Below are positions 55,266-64,000 of a stretch of 64,000 nucleotides of DNA, in pieces; position 1 is the stretch's first letter; each line of letters opens with the position of its first letter. This DNA is from Amoebidium appalachense. Lineage: Eukaryota > Ichthyosporea. The notes under the pieces are model-generated. The model searched no databases and was not told the origin of the DNA. It saw nothing but the letters and a program-made list of their open reading frames with translations. The translations under genes and the position numbers were made by a program. Location of the stretch: assembly GCA_963693365.1 (NCBI GenBank), contig CAVNZM010000006.1, positions 2,728,001-2,792,000 on the forward strand. The letters are read 5' to 3'.

Positions 55266-55975
55266 CACCAGCACCTTCGCCTAGCACTCATAGTGGATGG
55301 CACAAGGGTGGGCTCACTGGAGCTCTATGTTGAGTTGCAGCATTTTTTCGAACCCCGCATACCACCACTTGCTGCAGCCCTGGCCGACCAAGCCACCAGA
55401 CGGACAATACAGTAATATATCCCCCCCCCCCCCCCCCCCCCCCCCCCACCCTTTCCCCCCAGCCCCCCCAAACCCTTTATCCCCTCCCCCCTCCCCCCCC
55501 CCCCATAAACACGCACACATCCCTCCAACTCACCCCTTCTCGTGCCTGTGACGTCTGCTCGCACAGGTAACCCTGGTCGTCTCTGTTCAAGACGGGTGAC
55601 CTACCCATGCAAATCATCACTGTTTCAAATTTCCGTCCTCACATGTTTCCACCCTCACATGTTCCTACTCTTGCGAGCCCCCCCCCCCCCCCCCCCCCCC
55701 CCCCACACACACACAACCCACCCACCCTCTCCCCCTCCCCCCTCTGCCCCACCACCACCAAAGCGAGGCAGTATCTTTTTTTGGTGAAGCAGTATGCGAG
55801 CTGGGTTACGAATACGGAGGTGAACGGGACGAAAACTCGGGTACTGTGGATGACTTGGCCCCCCCCTGAGGATGGGCTCTGCTTATTATGCATACTCTGT
55901 ATGTGTGCTTTGCAAAATCTGCATGGTTGTTTGTCCGCATCCATGTGTGTGTACATCGTGCTCCCTAACACATTA

Positions 55976-56006
<31 letters not shown>

Positions 56007-56040
56007 ATCCTCCTCCCCTTCCCCCCCCCCTTCCCCTTCC

Positions 56041-56072
<32 letters not shown>

Positions 56073-56364
56073 ACAGAGACAGCAGTAGTCGGTTCATCTA
56101 CTTCAACCGCAGCAACCTAGCTCTCCTCTCAACCCACACCATGCGCACCCCTCAGGCCCTGGCCCCAGCCACAGACGCTACATTGCTGGATATGCATACA
56201 GATTTGGGAAGGTGAGGGGGGATTGGGGGGGGGGGGGGGGGGGGGGGGATGGATGGATGGATTATTGGTAAGATGTAGGGGGAAGAGGGGTAGTTTGCTT
56301 TGGGGTGTCGGGTGGAGGGGAGTTGGGGGTGGGGGGGGGGGGGGGGAGGGGGGGGAGGGGGGGG

Positions 56365-56399
<35 letters not shown>

Positions 56400-56490
56400 G
56401 GGAGGGACATTCCGGTATGGAGGGTTTGTATATGCGTGTGTGGGTGTGTGCTGTAGGTTTTGTCTTTTTTGTTTTTTGTTTATTGCAATC

Positions 56491-56538
<48 letters not shown>

Positions 56539-56843
56539 TGTTTTTGGGGAAGTGGCTAGGCATTCCTATTCATGTGTGGTACAAGTGTGTGCCAACACAT
56601 CGTTTTTATGCCACGGGTGGGTTGTGAAGAGCGCATGTGTGTGTGCACATCCGGCCGAACTCACAGTCACATGCATGTGCACACACACGCACTTTGCAGG
56701 GGGTGTGGGCACATGCGGGAGATGGCCGTGTGCACGGGGGAGGGGTGGGTGGTGGGGAGGCGCTGTGACCAGAGAGACCTGTATGTGCTGCCGATGAGGA
56801 GGGATGGGCAAGGACGGAACACTGGTGCAGATAAGCGGTACGT

Positions 56844-56874
<31 letters not shown>

Positions 56875-56888
56875 GGGGGGGGGATGGT

Positions 56889-56919
<31 letters not shown>

Positions 56920-57085
56920 CATGTGCGTGTGTGTGTGTGTGTGTGTGCGTGTGCGTGTGTGTATCAGTGTCTGTGTGTGAGCGTGTTGCAGGGGTTGAGT
57001 AACAGGGGACCTTTGGGGAGGGATGTATTGGTGTGTGTGTACGTTGAGGGCTGTGGGTGTGCTTGTGAGAGAGAGTGTGTGCTAA

Positions 57086-57119
<34 letters not shown>

Positions 57120-57493
57120 GGTATTGCAGTGGTGGCTGTCGCTGTGTGCATGTGGGTGCGTAGTAGTCCCTCCTTCCTTCCTTCATTCCTTGCCTTTTCT
57201 CTCATTTCTTTTTTTTTAGTCTTTCTTTCTTTTTTTTTTTTTTTGGGGGGGGGGGGGGGAGGGGGGGAGGGATGTTGGTGTGTATTTTCTGGTGTTATGC
57301 GTGCCCACCACAAAGATTGACTTGAGCAAGTTTACTTCTGCTGTGCTGGGAGCTTGGGAGCATGGTGAACACATGTCCATTTGTATTGGGGATCTTTTTT
57401 TGGTGGGGGGGGACGGGGGTTCGAAAGGAGGGGGAGGAGGGGTTTCGCAGAGCGGAAGGGGGGGGGGGAGGGAGGATAGGATCTCGCAAGAAA

Positions 57494-57530
<37 letters not shown>

Positions 57531-57605
57531 CTTTTCTGACAGCAATTTTTCACAGACGAGATAGACCGACTGAGCAAAGCGTTCTTCTCCGATCTGTTCT
57601 CGTGA
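48187..57605 (+). CDS. CCZ1, subunit of the Mon1-Ccz1 Rab7 exchange factor (11 exons)
   Basis: Exons: 48187-48246, 49161-49279, 50487-50580, 51104-51217, 52064-52199, 53124-53308, 54210-54506, 55266-55411, 56077-56211, 56700-56824, 57556-57605. Phases close: 1461 nt, 486 aa (human CCZ1 is 482). Residue landmarks against CCZ1: HFFVFN near the start, [108 protein letters not shown], with a short acidic end. The protein has longin-type folds and works with MON1 to load GTP on Rab7 at late endosomes and vacuoles. Exon 7 carries an acidic Gly-rich insert (about residues 285-325). The exon 10 donor at 56825 was chosen over a stronger GTACGT at 56838 because only it keeps the last exon in frame. Confidence 0.93.
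51985..52063. repeat. Poly-C then CA repeat leading into CCZ1 exon 5
   Basis: About 43 C followed by CA repeats that end in CAG, the exon 5 acceptor. Confidence 0.95.
52357..52622. repeat. Foldback element (long inverted repeat) in CCZ1 intron 5
   Basis: Two arms of roughly 95-110 bp face each other across a short loop. They share the ends ACCTCCGTATCTACC and inner blocks such as ATCGAGGTTGATCCGATCGA and AAATGGGCCTG. They differ at a few positions and by a small indel near the loop. It resembles a MITE or foldback transposon; the target duplication is not clear. Confidence 0.85.
52946..53123. repeat. CA microsatellite forming the CCZ1 exon 6 acceptor
   Basis: About 85 CA units with one short C interruption (53034-53040). 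The run itself supplies the CAG at 53121-53123. Confidence 0.95.
53402..53660 (+). repeat. Diverged intronic repeats in CCZ1 intron 6
   Basis: Two consecutive diverged members: about 53405-53545 (GAGGATGGGCTC..., then TGTTATCCGCCGTGAATGTGC) and about 53560-53656 (TGTTGTCGGTCGTAGATTTGC...). Each ends in a C-rich run. A third lies at about 54080-54160. Confidence 0.65.
54862..55017 (+). repeat. Dispersed intron-type repeat, copy 3 (CCZ1 intron 7)
   Basis: Starts ACTCGGGTACTGTGGATGAC, continues with the about 115-bp core almost identical to copies 1 and 2, and ends in about 19 C, followed by CA repeats and the exon 8 acceptor. Confidence 0.85.
55833..56006 (+). repeat. Dispersed intron-type repeat, copy 4 (CCZ1 intron 8)
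   Basis: Same start as copy 3 and the same GAGGATGGGCTCTGCTTATT core. It then switches to the variant 3' half (TGCAAAATCTGCATGGTTGT...) and a C run. It looks like a recombinant of two subfamilies. Confidence 0.8.
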
Positions 57606-57868
57606 AAGTCTACACTGCCCGACTGCTATGTGGGGTGGGTCTAATGGAAGGCCATGGAAGACTCTAGTGCGGTATGCAGCCTCTGTTTGTGACATGGCTG
57701 CTGCGCACTATCTATTGGATTGTTTTTTTCCTCCTTTTTCGTATTGGATTTCACGTATTGATATTTGAAGGATAGAGATTGTTCGTGTGTACGTGTGCAT
57801 TGGTGTTTTCTCATTTTTTTCTGTTTCAAAATCTCGTTGATTGCTTTCTTTCCCCATTTTTGTGTGCC

Positions 57869-57869
<1 letters not shown>

Positions 57870-57947
<78 letters not shown>
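57870..57947. repeat. GT microsatellite
   Basis: About 39 GT units followed by CCTGGA and a G run, just downstream of CCZ1. Confidence 0.95.
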
Positions 57948-57948
<1 letters not shown>

Positions 57949-58622
57949 CTGGAGGGGGGGGGGGGGGGGGGGGGCTTAGTGTTTCAAATTTCAAACTGGG
58001 TGATGTTTCGTTGAGCCACACTGGCCATATTGCATGAATGCATATTGTGAAACTTCCCTCACGAACGGTTCGTGATTCTGTCAAGTTTGTACTTTCCGAA
58101 AATATGGTGCCATACACAAAATCCCATCAGACAGAATTGGCTATTCTGGTTTTAAAAGTACTGTATGCACGTAGCGCAAGTGACGAAAGCAAAGAAATAC
58201 GGGTAGATAGAGGATAATCCTGTAAATATGGATGAATGAATGTGATTAACACAAATATATGATGCCCAATACGTGCACGATTTTTCTTTTTCCATCTTCC
58301 TTTTCGTTACCCCTCCTCCCCCCCCCCCCTCCCCCCTCCCTGAACCCCCCCCCCCCACACACACACACACACACAGATACACACACTCCACCCCAGTCTG
58401 TAACACGTTTTGATAAACGTCCCCCTCCCCCCCCCTACTCCCCTGGGCCCCCCTTGTTCTCCCATACCCCCTCCCCCCCCCTCTTTCTCAGCAGTCTGTC
58501 TGTGTGTGTGCGTGTGGGGGGGGGGGGAGGGGGGCATGTGGTCGTATGTGTGACTTGTCTGTTTGCTGGTATGCCGTGTGTCACAGCCACAGTCTGTGTT
58601 TGTGTGTGTGTGTTGGGCGGGT

Positions 58623-58660
<38 letters not shown>

Positions 58661-60157
58661 GGGGGGGAAGGGGCAGGCCCAACTTGTGTCACATTCTTTA
58701 AGGTTGTGAGTGTTTGAGTCTGCCACCTACCATTAAGCAATAATATAACTAAAGGCATCAAATACACGGTAGCACGGACTGGGATAGCATCGTGGGATCT
58801 TCAAACTCACACACTGACCTACTGGTGTGCATAACTTGCTGCCATCATGATGCAATGTGGCTGGCAGTGTCTGTGCACGTGGTGGTGGTGGAGTGGCCGC
58901 TATTCGGCACCAAGTCTTGGCCTGTGTGCGTGTTGGCCTAGCACTGGTGCTGCGTGTCCCTTGGTGTTCTTCAGAATAGATGGGTGACCCGTGCATGTAC
59001 ATGTGCGTGGGCAGAAGAATTGTAAGAAATGTACGTGTACATGGAATTGCTTATGTGAACCTCAGGGTCTGATTGTATCAACCGAGGCACCTAGGTACAC
59101 TGAGCACGCGTATGTAGGGAATAGGTAACGTCCTTTAAACTTTACCTACAGGCTGGTGAGTTCGGCAAACCCTGTTGTCAGGACACCATTCCTGCAACAA
59201 ACCCAAAACGACTCTGCGTAGGTGGGCTCAATTATCACCATGCATGTTCTTGTGGGTGCCACATCAGGTGCTGCAATTGCAGCATGTTTGCATGCGCAGC
59301 AACAGCCCAGCTATGTATGGATACAGCAGGAGCACGAAAAACTGATGCTGGAGTGGGCCTTGCTATTCACGTGAGTGTTGTCCATAGTTCCAACTGTGTA
59401 TGCAGGGGCAGTATTTCCTGCACAGCCACACATGGTAATGGTCAATGAGCCAGGCAGAATTGGACACAGCCCGTGTGCGCATGAGAGCCTCCCTCATGGA
59501 AACCTGTTGGGCAACTGCAGCGATCACAGTGTGGCGACCGTCAAACCGTGACCCATTCTGCACGCAGTATTACTATGATGGATAGGTTTATTCGAGCCTG
59601 AAGTACACTGCGAACGTGACACACGAAAAACACACACATGATTATCTACACGGCGTGCCCGATCTATCTACTGGGCGTCATCTGGCATTTGCCTTTCTCG
59701 GTCTTATGTGGATCCGCTGCGGGCTGTGGCACTGTAATAAGTGCTCTTATAGAATATTTTACTATATATAATATGCGTTGCAATTATCGGTAACTGTGTA
59801 TGTGGTAAATCATAAGACATAGAGGCGTGGGCGCACGTGAGCCTTTTTTTTTTCAAAAGGGATTGTGCGCCAAACGCAATAAAAAGTGTGTAAACCCTAA
59901 CTTTACGTCATCTACGAAAAATTCAAGCATGCAAATTCAAGCCGGCGGGTCACCATCGCACAAAAGTTTGCTGTGTTATCATCGGAGAGAGAACGTGCAT
60001 ATTTAATGATATATTCTTGATATCGATACTTTCTAAAATATATAAGCATAGCAGGTGCAATTATAGTAGAAGGCCTATGTATACTACGTCGATCAGTGCA
60101 GCCACAAGTGAGTCACTTGTGCCTGGCCATGGGCGTTTGGGGCGGGGGAAGAGGGAG

Positions 60158-60160
<3 letters not shown>

Positions 60161-60218
<58 letters not shown>
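60161..60218. repeat. Poly-G tract
   Basis: About 58 G. It is paired in inverse sense with the poly-C 388 bp further on. Confidence 0.95.
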
Positions 60219-60219
<1 letters not shown>

Positions 60220-60605
60220 ATGTGCTGTTTGACTATGCACTTTCAATGTTTGGTGACGCCACGACGAGCAGACTAATTTTATTCGACACGGCAATTGATG
60301 GAAGAAGCTTCCAGCTGTGAAGTGTGGCGTTTATGGCTCACAATACAAGCTATCTCCTGTATTTTATTTTCTGCAAATTGATTTTTGTTTGCTTATATAT
60401 GGCAGTCATAGAGTAGGAAGCCATCGATCGCGATATTTTTTTGAATGAAAATATGCTTTCCGAGTCCCCAAGCATTCCCCCTCAGGACCTCTTCCTTCCC
60501 CCCCAGATGTAGTACCCGCCAAGTGATTCTCCGACGATCATCCTGTGACCTGAATAAGATCCAAGGTCGATACTAAAGGACTATCCAGCCCCGGCGCGGG
60601 CCCCG

Positions 60606-60672
<67 letters not shown>

Positions 60673-60673
60673 A

Positions 60674-60753
<80 letters not shown>
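60606..60753. repeat. Very long poly-C tract
   Basis: 67 C, ATG, then 78 C (60606-60672 and 60676-60753), the longest homopolymer block in the window. Confidence 0.95.
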
Positions 60754-60755
<2 letters not shown>

Positions 60756-63043
60756 CCCTGCACACATGTGCGCATGCACACGCACGCACTCAACTGAGGG
60801 TGTTGCAAGCCGCGCGCCGTATAGTACATATACTACATTACTTAATAACTATATTGAATATTTATATGATACTGCTCTAGATCTCGAATCGTATTTGTAA
60901 AGACAGTGCGGGTGCCATAGCTCAGTGATGAAATGAATAGACACATGTACACCGTAGTACATGTCGCGCATATGCATGCATGAATGTTCTTCACGTACAC
61001 CAAGTTTTTGGTCCATAGAATTTGCTTCAAGATATATGCCTTATGATATCAGTATATACTTGTCCGTGGCTGTTTTCATTTTACTACAAGAATCAACATT
61101 CAACAAAGCTCGAGGCACTGGGATATATTTGCCAGAAGGCTTTCGGTCCCCGGGATGATATTACACCGTTACCAACGTTGCATGAGACGCCCCGAGTGTG
61201 CGCTGCGTGCTTTTATAGGGCGTAAAAAAAAAAAAAAAAAAAAAAAAAAAGGGTTCTACAAGAATAGCCAACAGAAGTGCATTTAGCAATATTAGTAAAT
61301 ATCCGCAAGCAATAATGAAAACGAAACGTGTGGAGGGAGTAGTACACGTCATTGGATTATTGGGATGTCACCCATGATCCCCCCCGCGCGAATTTACGAT
61401 ATACATCGGGTCATGGCATAATTATCATCAGGCATAGGCTAGGCAATTTATATATACAGGGGCATGTGTGACCATGGTTCAACCACGCTTAATATGTATC
61501 AATTCATAAATGAATCATGAATTAATAGGCAACCCCCATTTATCAACACTGAAGATACATTAGTCGTTTCCGGCCTCATATTAGCAAATCTATGGAGTCG
61601 AGATAGCCATAGTTTACTAATTGAATTCTGAGGCGCGTCTGGTAGGATCTTACAAATTGGTACATACTCAGAGGAGACTGATTGCCTGAGAGGTGTTCAC
61701 ACTCCAGATTCCACTGGTTTCGAATCATTCATAGGTGTCGGCGCGATCTTCTCATTGACAAATACAGACAAAGTATGTACACAGCCTCCCGATCTCGTTG
61801 CTTTCGCGGAGTCCTTTTTTTTTCATTTATCAAGGATTGCGCATGGAAAACTCAAAACATACTGCTGAACATAGTAAATTCAATATTTTTCTAGTTTACA
61901 CCGTCTGCGTTCGTAATCTCAACCAGAGCATATCAGTTATGATGTGCAAACATATCCGGAATTCCGCAGCGCCAGTTGACGCTGAACGTCTTGTTGAATT
62001 CTGTTGGTCGTCACATTGAGTATCTATATGATTTTCACACAGTGTTCAGGTATCTCAGTATGCACTTGTTACCGGATTATAACTCGTGAAGTTTTTATTG
62101 CCTCCTAAGTATGCCGTGCATACTTGCATATCTTTCCGTTGAATAAATTCAGTCAAAAGGTTGCCAAGAACCGGGGCATGAACTTCCTGCGCATGCATTG
62201 CGATGATGACGAACGTTCCCACCTGGTACACAAGTAGTACGCTCAATGTATGCAATTGCGCGCACATGCCAACGTAACGCAAAGCACTTTTTTTATGGGG
62301 TTTTAAATATAAAGAAGAAAAAATTCAACATTTCGCACCCTATACTGTCTGTATTCGCAGTTTACTTATGCGGCATTGAACGGATTACACATCATCATTT
62401 CAGCAATACCATCAGCGGAATGATACCCTCGGACGCGGTGGGGTTTTTTCAAGCTTGCATGTTCAGAACTTCAGATCCACCAATGGATGCGTCGCAGGCT
62501 TCGCCAGCTGACCATTGAGCTGGCGGCGCCGCACCATGTCTCGACTTACACAATATCAGGGTGTGAAATTTGTTTTGGCAGGTGCCATTTTGGTAACTTT
62601 CCACCAGCCTGGATGGCCCTAACAGAGTCAACAACGGTTTTTAGGTGTATTTTCTTATACATTTGGCTTTGTTATGGCCAATTTTTGGAAAATCGATGGA
62701 CCTAACCTCAAAAAGTTAGGGATAATTTTCGGACTTTCAGGGGCAATTTTCTGGCCCTGGCCTAAACCCCCTAATTTCACAGGCTGCACAATATGGGTAT
62801 GCTAATAATAGGCATGTATGTCAGCAAAACAGAAGTGTGGCGATAACTGAATAGGGATGCATAGTCTAATATCGATAGGGCTATAGTGCTAACAGCTACA
62901 AAGGTTTTGGGGTTTATAGGTATAGTATAACTTAAGAGACGTAGAATACGCAATGGTGGGGGTAGAGTTGGAATAGGTTCACACTGCGTGTGTAGGTTGC
63001 AGGCCAGCATGAGGATATTTTGGTTTTTCACACTTTCCAGAAC

Positions 63044-64000
63044 ATGATAGACGATAGTGGGAGAATGGCGTACGAAGGCCGAGGGCCCGAGTATGAGGAA
63101 TACTGCGAGGAACCAGTGTATACCTACGAAGAGAATGAACAGCAACTGCGCCGCCACCCTGAGGTGAACGGTCAGCGCAGAGAAGCGTACCTCACATACG
63201 CACAAGCAGAAGCACTAGAACACTCGGCACACCCACACAACCCACAACGAACACAACACACGCGCGAGGCACACAGCACACACCAGCAGTGGGGGGCAGG
63301 TCATCCACCTCCTCCTGCGCAGGAATATCGCCGCAGCTATGCGGAATTCGTAGCAGGCGGGGAAGGGCGTGAGGTGTACGAGCAGGGGGGATACACGCAG
63401 GGCAGGCCGACACAATACTACGACGAACCTGCGCCCCTCCGTCTCACCTACGAGGAGGCACAGCGTAGGCGTATTTCCTACGAAGACGCGGGCAGAAACA
63501 GCCCGGCATATGCAGTGCGCAGCAGGCCCGTGGACCCCCAACCCCTACAGGCCGACACTGCCCCCCAGGCACGTTTTGACTATCACCCACGACAGGAGCA
63601 GCGAAGACCTGCCCCCCTGTATGGCCCCTCAGGGGGTTACAGGGGGGAGGAGCATCACAACCCGTACAGTGAGTCGGGGCCTACGCACGCGGGCATGTCC
63701 TATTCGTCTGCACCCCCACCCCACCAGCACGTGCAGAGGCAGGTGCGGTCTGCCCCCCTCACCACTGGGCCGGACGAGGAGTACGGGTGGAACAGACCCA
63801 CACAACGCAGCTACACGTGGACACGTACGAGCACGGAGGATATGGACACGGACGACTGGGACCCACGCGCACAGAGGGACCGCCTGCCTCCAAACATCGA
63901 CCCACGTGTGCGTGCAAAACCTCAGCACACAGGCAGGCCCCAGCCCTATCCCCGCGGAGACCTACCACAGGGATTACAGGAGAACCCAAACCACGTGCGC
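63044..64000 (+). CDS. Uncharacterised Tyr/Glu/Pro/Gln-rich protein, partial (runs off the window)
   Basis: Opens with ATG 63044 (MIDDSGRMAY; second ATG 63065) and stays open for 319 codons to the last base. It is hydrophilic and disordered in look, rich in Tyr, Glu, Arg, Pro, Gln and His. Short Tyr-centred motifs recur: VYTYEENEQQL, AYLTYAQAEAL, LRLTYEEAQRRR, RISYEDAGR. The tyrosines sit beside acidic residues, as kinase substrate sites often do; that is only suggestive. No known domain is visible. A TTTCCAG just before the first ATG might be a splice acceptor, so the gene could start further upstream. The C-terminus is outside the window. Confidence 0.65.
   Translation, partial: MIDDSGRMAYEGRGPEYEEYCEEPVYTYEENEQQLRRHPEVNGQRREAYLTYAQAEALEHSAHPHNPQRTQHTREAHSTHQQWGAGHPPPPAQEYRRSYAEFVAGGEGREVYEQGGYTQGRPTQYYDEPAPLRLTYEEAQRRRISYEDAGRNSPAYAVRSRPVDPQPLQADTAPQARFDYHPRQEQRRPAPLYGPSGGYRGEEHHNPYSESGPTHAGMSYSSAPPPHQHVQRQVRSAPLTTGPDEEYGWNRPTQRSYTWTRTSTEDMDTDDWDPRAQRDRLPPNIDPRVRAKPQHTGRPQPYPRGDLPQGLQENPNHVR

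Larger units (their letters stand above)
57606..63043. other. Intergenic after CCZ1; no gene recognised
   Basis: Holds a GT run (57870-57947) plus G run, C-rich and G-rich stretches (58310-58660), and then AT-richer, more complex DNA from 58700. Short ORFs on the minus strand at 58733-59002 and 59363-59563 lack clear family matches or splice context. Also present are a poly-G (60161-60218), a very long poly-C (60606-60753), and a poly-A at about 61225-61250. The last few hundred bases should carry the promoter of the next gene. Confidence 0.5.

Noticed and set aside
56825-56843. The stronger GTACGTG donor for CCZ1 exon 10
   Set aside because: It puts the last exon out of frame; the GTGCAG donor 13 bp upstream restores the conserved C-terminus.
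59363-59563. 66-aa minus-strand ORF and neighbour at 58733-59002 as exons of a gene
   Set aside because: They look non-repetitive, but no convincing donor or acceptor pairs and no family resemblance were found.

Overview
This is nuclear DNA from a eukaryote. The genes carry many short spliceosomal introns with GT-AG borders, there are long CA/GT and poly-C/poly-G tracts throughout, and there are eukaryotic families (CHK1-like kinase, CCZ1, GDH2-type glutamate dehydrogenase, PSI-domain membrane protein, C2H2 finger, THAP-DDE transposase, Ty3-type LTR retroelement). The lineage cannot be fixed from the sequence alone. An intron-rich protist, perhaps near the animals, is a guess. No tRNA, rRNA or CRISPR array was found.

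Layout. 1-6030: repeat-rich, no recognisable gene. 6031-9282 (+): CHK1-like kinase in 4 exons, with one extra G in a homopolymer. 9283-15136: intergenic with dispersed and tandem repeats. 15137-16228 (+): single-exon C2H2 protein. 16229-20796: low-complexity DNA. 20797-33420 (-): complete 23-exon NAD-specific glutamate dehydrogenase (about 1041 aa), with a small LTR element in intron 4. 36089-40103 (-): 5-exon single-pass membrane protein with a PSI domain. 40523-48047: a DNA transposon with terminal inverted repeats (TIRs) and an AT target duplication. It carries an XPG/FEN-family nuclease ORF (+) and a THAP plus DDE_Tnp_4 transposase (-). The transposase is split by a Ty3-type LTR retroelement at 43999-47585 with a perfect 5-bp target duplication. 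48187-57605 (+): complete 11-exon CCZ1 (486 aa), starting only about 140 bp beyond the transposon end. 57606-63043: intergenic. 63044-end (+): an open ORF running off the window.

Exon models were built by hand from splice signals, reading phase and family similarity. For GDH, CCZ1 and the PSI protein, every exon phase closes and the totals divide by three.

The most unusual item is the transposon at 40523-48047. It pairs a THAP-DDE transposase with an intronless FEN/EXO1-like nuclease. The second theme is intron structure. Poly-C and CA runs sit at intron 3' ends on the sense strand, GT and G runs often sit near 5' ends, and a related intronic repeat recurs in several genes in the sense direction.
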